Positions 47,900-57,084 of a DNA stretch of 64,000 nt are shown here, piece after piece. The notes under the pieces were generated by a model. The model was given only the letters and a program-made list of their open reading frames with translations, was not told the DNA's origin and searched no databases. Location: positions 465,264 through 529,263 of the forward strand of contig NZ_JOJP01000001.1 in NCBI RefSeq assembly GCF_000710775.1, written 5' to 3'. The stretch's first letter is position 1, and every line of letters begins with the position of its first letter. The translations under genes were made by a program, and so were the position numbers. The DNA is from Endozoicomonas elysicola (lineage in GTDB: Bacteria > Pseudomonadota > Gammaproteobacteria > Pseudomonadales > Endozoicomonadaceae).

Positions 47900-49591
47900 A
47901 TGGCTGTTAGCAGGCTACTGGGTGGTAGATCTTCAGGGCATGATGCCAGTCATCATCAGGCCAAGAAAAGTCAGGCAGCAGAGCATAATCAGCGCAAAGT
48001 TGAGCAACGTACTGATGGCCCATGTAAGGCCAGTCCCTGCCCCCCCTCTCAGGATAATAAAGTTGAATTAAGTGCAAGATCTGTTGGTATTGTTGATGAT
48101 GTAGCTGATCAATCAGTAAAGCCTGCCAGTCAGGGAGTTGAGTGTTTAAGTCCGGATGAAATGCCTGAGTCAATTTCTAATGCTTTTCAAAAAGGAGTTG
48201 AGGCTAAATCTGCTAATGAAGCAAGAAAAGCTATAGGTGAGTATTTACGGGAGATCATGAACTCATATTCTGAAGATTTTCCTCCTGCCCAAAGTGTATC
48301 TGAAAAACTGTATCTTGATGCCCTGACATTATCTGCAAAAGTTATGAGCTTTGAATTTCCAGCAGAAAAGGTTAGTGATAGAAAAAAGATGATTGGTTTG
48401 ACCGCAGAGCTCTTGTTACAAATGCAGAGTGCTTTGGAAAGATCTTCAGCTGAATTGGTTAATGGTCAGGTCACGGCAGTTCTTTCCGTTGGGCTTATGA
48501 TCCCTGATGACAGGGATTTTCTTTTTGGTACTTGTTTGAATACGCAAGTCATATCTGTGGATAAATACAATGTTGATATTGGTAATTTAGACAGTAGGCT
48601 AGCAGAACTCAACTCAAAATTGGCAGAAGCAGAAGCAGAAGCAGAAGCAGAACAAGTGGAAAAACTGGAAGAAAGGATATCCAATGCCACTGTAGAGCGA
48701 GCTAATCTCGTGAGTGAGCGTGATAAGCTGGTCGAAAAAGAAAATAGCGGTATGCATAGTCAGAAAGATTTCTTCCATAGTTGCTATGGAATCATGATGG
48801 ATCAAGTTAAATCCGAAATTAGAATAGGTTTAAAAGAGCTGCTTGATAAAAAAACTGGTACTGGTCCTAATGCTGGATCAAAATTAGTCCAGCAAGTGAT
48901 GGCAAAAGTTAAACCAGTGTTAAAAAGTAAGGCAAAGGTTATTGCAAAGAATACAGCCAACCAGAAAAATGGTGTTAAAAAAGAGGATGTATATAAAGAG
49001 AAAAAAATGGGTCTTTTACAGCTGCTAAATGAGGAAATGACAGTAGTTTTGGAAGACAGGAAGAAGCTGCTTGAAGGTCCAGAAAAGCTGGTTTTAGACG
49101 AACCGGTTTCAGTCATGGATGTTCATAATGAGACAAATACAAGTAATGATGTTGATTTAGAGTCAATTCAAATAAGTATTAAAGATGTGGATCTTCCTGA
49201 TGGTACAGAAGTCGAAGAGTGGGCGAACCTGTTATTAAACAAGCTCCCTGTAGAGGAGCGAAAGAAAGTTGATAAAGCAGATCTTATTAGGTGCCTTGGA
49301 GAAAAGGCACTTGAAATGGATATCAGGGATGGCCTGATTTTACCTGAAGGCACAGAATCTCCTTTTGTTAGAAACAGTGCATTACGTCAAGCAAAGCGTT
49401 GGAAAAAAGAAACTAGTAAGATTTCTGTTACTGATTTATTAAAGAAAGCAATAGGAAAAAATCAAGATGTGCAGGAAATTGGTCAAGGTAGCTCTGTTCA
49501 AATGCTAATCCGTTTCTTTACAGAGCTTATTGAAAAGGAAAAAAACGAAGTAAGAAAGGGACTCTCTGGCCCTTCATCAACCTGGTTATGA
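47900..49591 (+). CDS. Unrecognised 563-aa coiled-coil protein with AEAE repeat
   Basis: Not assigned to any family. Residues 1–90 are polar and probably disordered (RLLGGRSSGHDASHHQ). A helical body follows with a short perfect repeat encoding (Ala-Glu)5 at about 242–251 inside a coiled coil (LAELNSKLAEAEAE). No signal peptide, membrane segment or enzyme motif is visible. AGGGA lies about nine bases upstream of the ATG. It is A+T-rich like the giant gene and the Fic gene next to it, and all three lack matches to the surrounding housekeeping genes. A secreted effector is plausible; not shown. It contains a C7 tract at 48040–48046. Confidence 0.7.
   Translation: MAVSRLLGGRSSGHDASHHQAKKSQAAEHNQRKVEQRTDGPCKASPCPPSQDNKVELSARSVGIVDDVADQSVKPASQGVECLSPDEMPESISNAFQKGVEAKSANEARKAIGEYLREIMNSYSEDFPPAQSVSEKLYLDALTLSAKVMSFEFPAEKVSDRKKMIGLTAELLLQMQSALERSSAELVNGQVTAVLSVGLMIPDDRDFLFGTCLNTQVISVDKYNVDIGNLDSRLAELNSKLAEAEAEAEAEQVEKLEERISNATVERANLVSERDKLVEKENSGMHSQKDFFHSCYGIMMDQVKSEIRIGLKELLDKKTGTGPNAGSKLVQQVMAKVKPVLKSKAKVIAKNTANQKNGVKKEDVYKEKKMGLLQLLNEEMTVVLEDRKKLLEGPEKLVLDEPVSVMDVHNETNTSNDVDLESIQISIKDVDLPDGTEVEEWANLLLNKLPVEERKKVDKADLIRCLGEKALEMDIRDGLILPEGTESPFVRNSALRQAKRWKKETSKISVTDLLKKAIGKNQDVQEIGQGSSVQMLIRFFTELIEKEKNEVRKGLSGPSSTWL
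48623..48652 (+). repeat. Hexanucleotide repeat (GCAGAA)5
   Basis: Five perfect tandem copies, 30 bases, encoding (Ala-Glu)5. Being a multiple of three, unit gain or loss would change coiled-coil length without breaking the frame. Confidence 0.95.
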
Positions 49592-49829
49592 TTGGTTTCT
49601 ATTCGCCAAATTTCTCATGATTTACGATCAGTGATAATGAATGTTTAAAAGACAGTAGTGCTAAAATCATGTCTCGTTACTAGCAATGGTGAGAATCAGC
49701 TTATCCTTAACTTAAGGAACTCTGGGTGTTGCTGGTGTTTGTTTCGGGAAAAGGAGCTTGTTGGTCGTTCCCCAAGTCAATATTTTGGTTCTCATGCTTC
49801 GTGAAAGTCGTACTGTTTTTAAATTCACT

Positions 49830-49846
49830 AGAAACTAGTAGTTTCT
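49830..49846. promoter_or_regulatory. 17-bp palindrome upstream of the fic-like gene
   Basis: AGAAACTA-G-TAGTTTCT is a perfect inverted repeat 45 bases ahead of the ATG at 49892. Its position suggests an operator or a promoter-proximal hairpin. The regulator is unknown. Confidence 0.45.
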
Positions 49847-49891
49847 CCATTTTTGTCTAGAATTAGCATTTTACTCAAATTGATAGATACA

Positions 49892-51364
49892 ATGTTGTTT
49901 GATACCCCCTCTATTTCAAATTCAGTTTCAGTCATTCTCGGAGCTGATAATAAACCTGCTTGCTTGGCTACAGATTCTCGGTTAGATGGGGTTGAGAGCG
50001 AAATTGTTTTATTTGGGGCAAGACATGTACGATCTAGAAAAAATGCAAGAGCAAAGTTAGCTCCATACACTAAAAAGGAGACAGGCGGTCCTGAAATAAT
50101 CAGGCAAAGTGATTTCGTTCCTAGAATTCATTTATCGAAACCTTTGGCAAAGCAAGGGATCTTATATTTCAAAAATATTCCACCTCAATATCTGATATTA
50201 TTCTTTGCAGATCCGAAACAAATTATCCATGATGGTGTGTCACCAAAAGAGTATGACGCTCGTGAAACAGGGTGCACTAAGGCATGGTGTAAAGGCATGG
50301 AGTATATCCTGGAGCTGCTTTCTGATGCAGGAGATAGCAATCCGGTTGTTCATTGGGGTATGTACTTGAAGCTTAATCAGATATTAACATCCAATGTTCT
50401 GAAGACATTGTCTGATCATAAACCCGGGTCTCTAAGGTCTGTTTTTTCTGAGTTTAAATCTGAGCACCATACCTCCGAAGGAATCTCACGTGCGCTTCAA
50501 TATAAAAATGATTTAGAAGAAAAGAATTCATATATGAGTGGAAGCTCTGATTATGAATTGACATATCAGTGTGGTTTTGAAATAGAAACAAAAAATACTG
50601 AGGCTAAATATATAAAAAAAAGAATGGATGAGCATCAGGTAAGATGTTTATCTGACAGCACATCGTGTCAACTTACTTTTACAGCGGTATCTCCAAAAAT
50701 TCCAGAATTTTTAGAATGTTGTAATCCTGATACTGTAAAACTTGATGAATTTAATGAGTACGAAAAAAAAGAGTTTAAAAAACAATTAAAAAAAGTTTCA
50801 GAAGGATTGATAAATAAATTGAATAATAGTCTGGCGAAGTTATTGGTTGAGAGCCATAACCGCTCAGATCAGTTAAATGGACTCATTGATAGCCTTAGTG
50901 AGTTCTTACCAAAAATATCTCAAGTGCATCCATTCATGGACGGAAATGGTAGAACTAATAATCTACTGATTCATTATTTGTTTGCCCGCTTTGGTTTCCC
51001 TCCCCCCTTGTTAATGAACCCAAACCACATTGACCTTATTGATGAAAATCAGTGTCGACAGGTATTAAAGGCTGGACTTAATAACTACCGGAGATTGTTT
51101 CAGGGAAGTGACGATTGGAAAAATCTCGAGGAAATATGTGGGCCTATACAGCAAGGGGCGAGCCGCTCTTTTTCTGAATATTGCAAATCACATCGAAGTG
51201 CCAGTAAATCCAGGAAGAAAGATCCATTTAACCTACCGGCTACTAGTAACTTTCCTCCAGGGTATGATGAGCAGGCGCGTGTGCTGATGACTTCTGAACT
51301 TCTGGAAAAATTAAAAAAGGAGCCTGATCTTCCGGGTACAGGCTCTCACAGAGACTATGTATGA
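49892..51364 (+). CDS. Fic-domain protein (putative AMP- or NMP-transferase)
   Basis: 490 aa from the ATG; an in-frame TTG at 49853 would add 13. The Fic core HPFMDGNGRTNNLL carries the catalytic His, phosphate-binding GNGR and acidic Asp, but the second Arg of the HxFx(D/E)GNGRxxR motif is Asn. That may alter nucleotide choice. I see no clear inhibitory [S/T]xxxE[G/N] helix. The N-terminal 330 residues are unlike known toxins. It lies beside the 563-aa gene, with similar A+T-richness. The stop is three bases before the end of the convergent aminopeptidase gene. Confidence 0.82.
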   Translation: MLFDTPSISNSVSVILGADNKPACLATDSRLDGVESEIVLFGARHVRSRKNARAKLAPYTKKETGGPEIIRQSDFVPRIHLSKPLAKQGILYFKNIPPQYLILFFADPKQIIHDGVSPKEYDARETGCTKAWCKGMEYILELLSDAGDSNPVVHWGMYLKLNQILTSNVLKTLSDHKPGSLRSVFSEFKSEHHTSEGISRALQYKNDLEEKNSYMSGSSDYELTYQCGFEIETKNTEAKYIKKRMDEHQVRCLSDSTSCQLTFTAVSPKIPEFLECCNPDTVKLDEFNEYEKKEFKKQLKKVSEGLINKLNNSLAKLLVESHNRSDQLNGLIDSLSEFLPKISQVHPFMDGNGRTNNLLIHYLFARFGFPPPLLMNPNHIDLIDENQCRQVLKAGLNNYRRLFQGSDDWKNLEEICGPIQQGASRSFSEYCKSHRSASKSRKKDPFNLPATSNFPPGYDEQARVLMTSELLEKLKKEPDLPGTGSHRDYV

Positions 51365-51367
51365 CCT

Positions 51368-53167
51368 TTATATGGGCTTTGTTGCTTCCTTCAACCATTT
51401 GAGTTCATCACCTTTCATCAACGGTAAAAGCTCATGCTCAACAATTGAGTGATAGTTATTTAGCCATTGTATTTCTGGAGCTGTCATCAGATCTTTGACC
51501 AGTGGTCGAGTATCGAAAGGCGCTAGCGTCATGGGTATAAGTTTATAGAATTTTCCAAACTCACTCTCTATATCCTCTGTAACCAGCATAATGTTTTCCA
51601 ATCTCACGCCATGCTTTTTATCACGGTAGATGCCAGGCTCGTTGGTAATCAGCATGCCGGGCTTCAGAGCAACATCAAACCATTTTGGGCTGATACTCTG
51701 GGGACCCTCATGCACGTTCAAGAAGTAGCCAACCCCATGTCCAGTACCATGGTTAAAGTCGATGCCCTCGCTCCATAATGGCTGACGGGTGATCGCATCC
51801 AGCTGAATACCCCGGGTTCCTTCTTTGAACTTGGCAGTCGCTAAAGCAATATGGCTTTTCAGCACCAGGGTATAGTCTCTCATCTCCTCTTCGGTCATCT
51901 CGCCACAGGCAAAAGTGCGGGTTATATCCGTTGTGCCATCGGGGTATTGAGCACCGGAGTCGATTAACAGCAGCCCTTTGCTTTCAATGTTATAAGCAGA
52001 CTCTTTATTTGCTCGATAGTGGCATATAGCTCCATGTCCTGCGTAACCGACGATAGAAGGGAAGCTCACTCCTTTGAAGTACTCGGACTCTGAGCGGAAT
52101 TGAAGCAGCTGCTCGTCAATATTGAGCTCATTTAGCGTTCCTGTGGGGATATTGTTCTCAAGCCAGCGGATAAAGCGAACCATTGCAGCGCCGTCCCGAC
52201 GATGACACTCCTGCATCCGCTTAATTTCGGTACCGTTCTTGATGGCTTTGAGGTCAGTAGTCGGCAGCCGGTCTTCGATAAGGGTTACTGATGAAGGGAT
52301 AACGGATGCCAGCTTAAAACTGGTATTGGCGGGGTTAATCATCAGCTGGGAGCTATCAGGAAGGTTGGATAGTGCTTCCAGAATCTCATCATAGTCAGCC
52401 AGCTCTACGCCAATCTTCGCTAGTGCTGACAAGGCATCTGCTTCTATTCTGTCCTTGTTGGTAAACAGTGTTATGCGCTCTTGCGAAATCAGCGCGTAAG
52501 CAAGAAAGACGGGGTTACACTCGATATCAGAACCTCTTAGATTGAATAGCCAGGCAATGTCATCCAGTGTGGTGATGAGAAGCTCTGTAGCTTCCTTTTC
52601 CTTGAGAATTTTCCGCACCTCAGTGACTTTCTCTAAGAGGTTTTTGCCAGCGTATAATTCTTCGTGAAGAAAAACGGGTTCTGCTGGAAGTGTGGGTCTG
52701 CTAACCCATATATCATCCAGCAGGTCTCTGTCAGCTTTCAGTGTAATTGTTTTAGTGGTCAGCTTCTTTTCAAGGCCTCTGATGCTGCTGAGGCTTAATG
52801 TTGCGCCATCAAACCCTATGCACCCCTGCTCACGAACCTCCCCTGTTACCCATTCAGCCATTGAGGGAACCCCAGGCTGACCATCTTTCATCAGAGTGAC
52901 TTCTGAACCTCCAAGTTGTTCTTCTGCCTGAATAAAATAGCGACCATCGGTCCACAGGGCTGCTTTATCTTTTGTCACCACGATGGTGCCTGCGGATCCT
53001 GTGAAGCCAGAAAGCCAGGCACGCCCTTCCCAATGCTTGGCAACATATTCACTGTTATGTGCATCAGAAGAGGGGATGATCCAGGCGTCGATACCATGCT
53101 TTGCCATTGCACTGCGAAGATCGTTGATTTTCTTTGTACTTTCAGGGCTTTTAGAGGTATTGACCAT
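51368..53167 (-). CDS. Long M24 Xaa-Pro aminopeptidase
   Basis: 599-aa metallopeptidase with three domains, as in eukaryotic-type XPNPEP1: two creatinase-N-like domains (residues about 1–310) and a C-terminal pita-bread domain. Metal ligands are in LLIDSGAQYPDGTTDITR (two Asp), GTGHGVGYFLNVHEG (His), ITNEPGIY (Glu) and VRLENIML (Glu). It is much longer than the 440-aa bacterial PepP, so I do not use that symbol. It lies inside the gmk–rpoZ insert but has ordinary base composition. Confidence 0.92.
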   Translation of the reverse strand: MVNTSKSPESTKKINDLRSAMAKHGIDAWIIPSSDAHNSEYVAKHWEGRAWLSGFTGSAGTIVVTKDKAALWTDGRYFIQAEEQLGGSEVTLMKDGQPGVPSMAEWVTGEVREQGCIGFDGATLSLSSIRGLEKKLTTKTITLKADRDLLDDIWVSRPTLPAEPVFLHEELYAGKNLLEKVTEVRKILKEKEATELLITTLDDIAWLFNLRGSDIECNPVFLAYALISQERITLFTNKDRIEADALSALAKIGVELADYDEILEALSNLPDSSQLMINPANTSFKLASVIPSSVTLIEDRLPTTDLKAIKNGTEIKRMQECHRRDGAAMVRFIRWLENNIPTGTLNELNIDEQLLQFRSESEYFKGVSFPSIVGYAGHGAICHYRANKESAYNIESKGLLLIDSGAQYPDGTTDITRTFACGEMTEEEMRDYTLVLKSHIALATAKFKEGTRGIQLDAITRQPLWSEGIDFNHGTGHGVGYFLNVHEGPQSISPKWFDVALKPGMLITNEPGIYRDKKHGVRLENIMLVTEDIESEFGKFYKLIPMTLAPFDTRPLVKDLMTAPEIQWLNNYHSIVEHELLPLMKGDELKWLKEATKPI

Positions 53168-53372
53168 AGTATTAATTCCAGGCTTTTGGCCGAAGGGTAA
53201 TTTATTTTAAGGCAGGTGCTTTTTATCTGCTTTGGTAATGCTTATGGATACTATAATCTGCAGTCTCAATGGAGCAAACACTAACCGTGCTAAAGCTTGT
53301 CTGGCTATAGGTCGTAAAGTACACTAAAGGGTCCGGCAAACCGGCATTTAGTACTAATTGATGGAGTAAAAT

Positions 53373-53624
53373 GTGGCTCGAGTAACTGTAGAAGACTGTC
53401 TGGATCATGTAGACAACCGATTTGAGTTGGTTATGGTTGCTTCCAAGCGTGCCCGACAGCTAACGATTGGTGGTAAAGACCCCAAGGTTGATTGGGAAAA
53501 TGATAAGCCAACCGTGGTTGCTTTGCGTGAAATTGCAGAAGGGTTGGTGACCTCTCTTTCCGTTGATGACCGCACAGTTGATGACGATGAAGCAGCAATG
53601 TTTCTGGCTGGTGTAGAACAATAA
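53373..53624 (+). CDS. rpoZ: RNA polymerase omega subunit
   Basis: 83-aa omega subunit, assisting polymerase assembly and part of the first ppGpp site. It starts [20 protein letters not shown] and holds the conserved SKRARQL segment. The GTG start has TGGAG seven bases upstream; an overlapping ATG at 53371 is out of frame. spoT follows. Confidence 0.96.
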   Translation: MARVTVEDCLDHVDNRFELVMVASKRARQLTIGGKDPKVDWENDKPTVVALREIAEGLVTSLSVDDRTVDDDEAAMFLAGVEQ

Positions 53625-53710
53625 GCGTTTTACCTTCGTACTATCTTTTAGATAAGAAGCTTCAGAAGATAAGAAGGTGCAATGGATGAGCTGCGCGTAA
53701 GGAGCGGACT

Positions 53711-55843
53711 TTGCTGACCATCGATGAGTTTGCCGGCCGCTTGAAGTCCTATCTGAACCCCGAGCAGGTCAACCTGGTTCGTCGGGCCTACTATTATGCT
53801 GAGCAGGCCCATGACGGACAAACACGCCGAAGTGGCGACCCATACATTATTCATCCCCTTGAAGTAGCCTCCATTCTTGCGGACATGCACATGGACCATC
53901 AGAGCCTGATGGCGGCCATGCTGCACGATGTCATTGAAGACACGGGTATCGAAAAGCAGGATATTGCCGGGCAATTCGGCGATGTGGTTGCAGACCTTGT
54001 GGATGGGGTCAGTAAGCTGACCCACATGAATTTTGAAAACAAAACGTTAGCCCAGGCTGAAAACTTCCAGAAAATGGCTTTGGCCATGGCCAAGGATATT
54101 CGGGTCATTCTGGTTAAGCTGGCAGACCGTCTTCATAACATGCGCACTTTGGGAGTGTTGAGGCCTGATAAACGCCGGCGCATTGCCAAGGAAACGCTGG
54201 ATATTTATGTCCCTATCGCCAATCGCCTTGGCATGCATACTCTTAGAATAGAGTTGGAGGATCTGGGCTTCTTTGCCATGTACCCCATGCGTGCCCGATT
54301 GATTCGGCAGGCAGTTCGAAATGCCCGTGGTAATCGTAAAGACCTGGTCAGTCAGGTTCAGCAGGCGATAGCTGCCCGATTAGAAGAAGAAGGTCTTAAA
54401 GGCAGGGTTGTTGGGCGGGAAAAACACCTGTACAGCATTTACAGTAAAATGAAGAACCAGCGCAAGTCCTTTGATGACATCATGGATATGTTTGCGTTCA
54501 GAATCATTGTGGATAAAGTCGACAGCTGTTATCGGGCCCTTGGGATTGTTCATAACTTTTACAAACCCATTCCAGGGCGGTTTAAGGATTATATTGCTAT
54601 CCCGAAAGCCAATGGCTATCAGTCACTTCATACCACACTGTTTGGTATGCATGGTGTTCCCATAGAAATCCAGATCCGAACTCAGGAAATGGAGGATATG
54701 GCTAACAATGGCATTGCTGCCCACTGGCTTTATAAATCTGGAGAGGAGGCCTTATCAGGCAGCCATGCCAGAACTCGACAATGGCTCAAAGGTGTACTGG
54801 AACTGCAGAAAAATGCGGGAGACTCTCTGGAGTTTATTGAGAACGTTAAAATCGATCTCTTCCCGGATGAGGTTTATGTCTTTACTCCCAAGGGGCATAT
54901 TCTCGAACTGCCTAAAGGTGCGACAGCAGTTGATTATGCCTATGCAGTTCATACAGATGTGGGAAACACCTGCGTAGCCTGTCGTATTAATAAACGTCTG
55001 GCCTCTCTCAGTCAGCCGTTGCAGAGTGGTCAAACGGTTGAGGTTGTCACAGCTCCTGGAGCAAGACCGAATGCCGCCTGGCTGAATTTCGTTGTGACGG
55101 GTAAGGCTCGATCTAATATTCGCCACTTCCTCAAAAATCAGCGCAGAAATGAGTCTATCGCTTTAGGCCGACGTTTGTTGAACAAAGCGCTGGTCAGTTT
55201 TGACAGCAGCCTGGAGCAAATCAGTGAACCGGTCATTCGCAAGCAGTTATCCGTGTTTAGCCTGGATGACCTTGATGAGCTTCTGGAAGATATTGGTCTC
55301 GGTAATCGTATGGCCTATATCGTCGCCAAAATTCTGATTGAACCAGGCAGTCTTCCAGAGAATAAAAGTCAGCTTGACCTTTCCAACAGTGAAAAGCCAC
55401 TCTCTATCCGTGGCTCGGAAGGCATGGTTATCAGCTTTGGAAAATGCTGCTATCCCATTCCGGGCGACCCTGTTGTTGGTCATGTCAGCTCTGGTCGGGG
55501 TATTGTTATCCACACGGACTCCTGTCCAAACGTTTCTGAGATTCGACATAATCCTGAGAAGGTTCTGGAAGTCGAATGGGATAAAGAAGTGTCTGGTGAA
55601 TTTACTGTGGAACTCAGTGTTGAGCTGGAACATCATCGCGGCATGATTGCTTCTCTGGCCACAGCGATTACTGCAGTTGAAGGGAATATTGAGAAGATCA
55701 GTATGTTAGAGCAGGACTCTCGATGCAGTATTGTACAGCTCCTGCTGAGTGTTCGTGATAGGGTGCATCTGGCAAAAATTATTAAACGACTACGAGTAAT
55801 CAAGGGAGTTCACTCCATTATTCGACGACGTCGTGACTCATAA
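53711..55843 (+). CDS. spoT: Bifunctional (p)ppGpp synthetase/hydrolase SpoT
   Basis: 710-aa stringent-response enzyme. The hydrolase HD motif is MLHDVIEDTG; the synthetase core includes GRFKDYIAIPKANGYQSLH; the TGS domain starts VYVFTPKGHILELP; the zinc-finger helical and ACT domains follow (FGKCCYPIPGDP, LEHHRGMIASLATAI). The start is TTG with AAGGAG six bases upstream. Co-transcribed with rpoZ and probably ridA. Confidence 0.97.
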   Translation: MLTIDEFAGRLKSYLNPEQVNLVRRAYYYAEQAHDGQTRRSGDPYIIHPLEVASILADMHMDHQSLMAAMLHDVIEDTGIEKQDIAGQFGDVVADLVDGVSKLTHMNFENKTLAQAENFQKMALAMAKDIRVILVKLADRLHNMRTLGVLRPDKRRRIAKETLDIYVPIANRLGMHTLRIELEDLGFFAMYPMRARLIRQAVRNARGNRKDLVSQVQQAIAARLEEEGLKGRVVGREKHLYSIYSKMKNQRKSFDDIMDMFAFRIIVDKVDSCYRALGIVHNFYKPIPGRFKDYIAIPKANGYQSLHTTLFGMHGVPIEIQIRTQEMEDMANNGIAAHWLYKSGEEALSGSHARTRQWLKGVLELQKNAGDSLEFIENVKIDLFPDEVYVFTPKGHILELPKGATAVDYAYAVHTDVGNTCVACRINKRLASLSQPLQSGQTVEVVTAPGARPNAAWLNFVVTGKARSNIRHFLKNQRRNESIALGRRLLNKALVSFDSSLEQISEPVIRKQLSVFSLDDLDELLEDIGLGNRMAYIVAKILIEPGSLPENKSQLDLSNSEKPLSIRGSEGMVISFGKCCYPIPGDPVVGHVSSGRGIVIHTDSCPNVSEIRHNPEKVLEVEWDKEVSGEFTVELSVELEHHRGMIASLATAITAVEGNIEKISMLEQDSRCSIVQLLLSVRDRVHLAKIIKRLRVIKGVHSIIRRRRDS

Positions 55844-56045
55844 GGTTTTTTAACCAAAGTCTTCAAGAAATACTTCAAACTCATCGCAGCTAAAAAATAG
55901 TAGTCACTGTCCGGTAAATATTGCTCTTAATCCTTGAAAAATAATGTTTACACCCTAGTATCGGGTGTCTTCTTTTTCTGTTTTTTCATGGGGGCTGAGG
56001 GCATTCCCCAGGGCTTCTGATTCCCAAATTTAAGAGAGCAGATCG

Positions 56046-56432
56046 ATGAGTAACCGACAAACGATTAATACTGATAAGGCGCCTCAGGCCATTGGCACCT
56101 ATTCGCAAGCAGTAAAAGCAGGAACTACTGTATACATCTCAGGGCAGATTCCATTGGTTGCAGAAACCATGGAATTACTGGAGGGAAGCTTTAAAGAGAA
56201 AACCCGCCTCTGTTTTGAAAACCTTCAAGCCATTGCCATGGCAGCTGGAGGTACTCTTGATGATGCTGCCAAAGTCACGATTTTCCTTACCGATATGGCG
56301 AATTTTACTGAAGTTAATGAGGTTATGGCTGAATTCTTTAAGCAGCCTTATCCTGCCCGTGCAGCTGTTGGTGTCAAAGAGTTGCCAAAAGGTGTTCCGG
56401 TAGAAGTTGAGGCTGTTCTGGAACTGAAATAA
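56046..56432 (+). CDS. ridA: Reactive intermediate deaminase RidA
   Basis: 128-aa RidA/YjgF protein, which hydrolyses reactive enamine/imine by-products of PLP enzymes. GTYSQAVKAG, the catalytic-Arg region PYPARAAVGVKELP and the C-terminal VEVEAVLEL are typical. It follows spoT as in many gammaproteobacteria. Confidence 0.96.
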   Translation: MSNRQTINTDKAPQAIGTYSQAVKAGTTVYISGQIPLVAETMELLEGSFKEKTRLCFENLQAIAMAAGGTLDDAAKVTIFLTDMANFTEVNEVMAEFFKQPYPARAAVGVKELPKGVPVEVEAVLELK

Positions 56433-56851
56433 GCTTCTTCAGCGATGAGCTCCTGATTATCTTCAGTCAGGGGCTCTACGAATATCCTGCGACGCACATT
56501 TCTTTTTGGTTTGATTCTTTTGCAACTTTCCGATGTGTTAATAATCACAACCGGTAGAGTAGCTCTGTCGATACTGGGTTTGGTTTGGAGCCTTAGACAG
56601 TGTGAACACTCGGAATAGAATTGGCAATGGCTCTGCCATTGCATATCTATAATGTCAGAGTGGCTTTGATTTAACTCGCTCTGTGCATATCCTTTAGCGG
56701 CTGTAGTCCCTGCTATTTCACAGTGTCCTCTGGATACTTCATTGACGAACCTTCCTGAGTGTTCAGGTGTACAGTTCCTGCTGTTTTCTAAACTGTGGCC
56801 TTGTACCAAGGTGTTTATTGACGTTACAGACGTTGATAAGACTGTACTCAC
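56348..56851 (-). CDS. Doubtful open frame antisense to ridA
   Basis: A 167-codon frame with a GTG start, overlapping the last 85 bases of ridA on the opposite strand. It has only a weak AAGAG upstream and an ordinary composition with several Cys and His. It is the only long frame in the 652-base gap 56433–57084, but overlap and poor start make me doubt it. Confidence 0.2.
   Translation of the reverse strand: MSTVLSTSVTSINTLVQGHSLENSRNCTPEHSGRFVNEVSRGHCEIAGTTAAKGYAQSELNQSHSDIIDMQWQSHCQFYSECSHCLRLQTKPSIDRATLPVVIINTSESCKRIKPKRNVRRRIFVEPLTEDNQELIAEEAYFSSRTASTSTGTPFGNSLTPTAARAG
56447..56476 (+). terminator. Hairpin after ridA
   Basis: GAGCTCCTGA (56447–56456) and TCAGGGGCTC (56467–56476) form a 10-bp stem with one wobble, 15 bases past the ridA stop. 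No U-run. Confidence 0.4.
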
Positions 56852-56952
56852 AAGATAACGCTCTTTCAGTGATTAAAAAATTGAGCTCAATAACCGTATA
56901 GAAAGATTTTTAAGTTGATAGTTCAAAAATAATGACCAATTATCAAATATCC

Positions 56953-57037
56953 TGTGGATAACTCTGTGAATTATATCTTGGTAAGTCGTTAATAAGCCTT
57001 GGGTAAAGAAATTTCAGGGTTTTTTCATTGTGGATAA
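56953..57037. other. Two perfect DnaA-box 9-mers in an A+T-rich intergenic gap
   Basis: TGTGGATAA at 56953–56961 and 57029–57037, same orientation, 76 bases apart, in the long gap between ridA and the SDR gene. A 12-bp inverted repeat, CCAGTTCTGTTG/CAACAGAACTGG (57039–57075), follows. No DnaA-controlled gene is obvious. Confidence 0.4.
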
Positions 57038-57038
57038 C

Positions 57039-57075
57039 CCAGTTCTGTTGGTAACTGTTATGTCAACAGAACTGG
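57039..57075 (-). terminator. Hairpin downstream of the SDR gene
   Basis: CCAGTTCTGTTG (57039–57050) and CAACAGAACTGG (57064–57075) form a perfect 12-bp stem ten bases past the minus-strand stop; no U-run. Confidence 0.5.
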
Positions 57076-57084
57076 AATTGGAAG

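Noticed and set aside
47907..48173. 88-codon minus-strand frame inside the 563-aa gene
   Set aside because: Entirely within a longer frame that has its own ribosome site; low-complexity His/Gln/Tyr shadow of the polar N-terminus.
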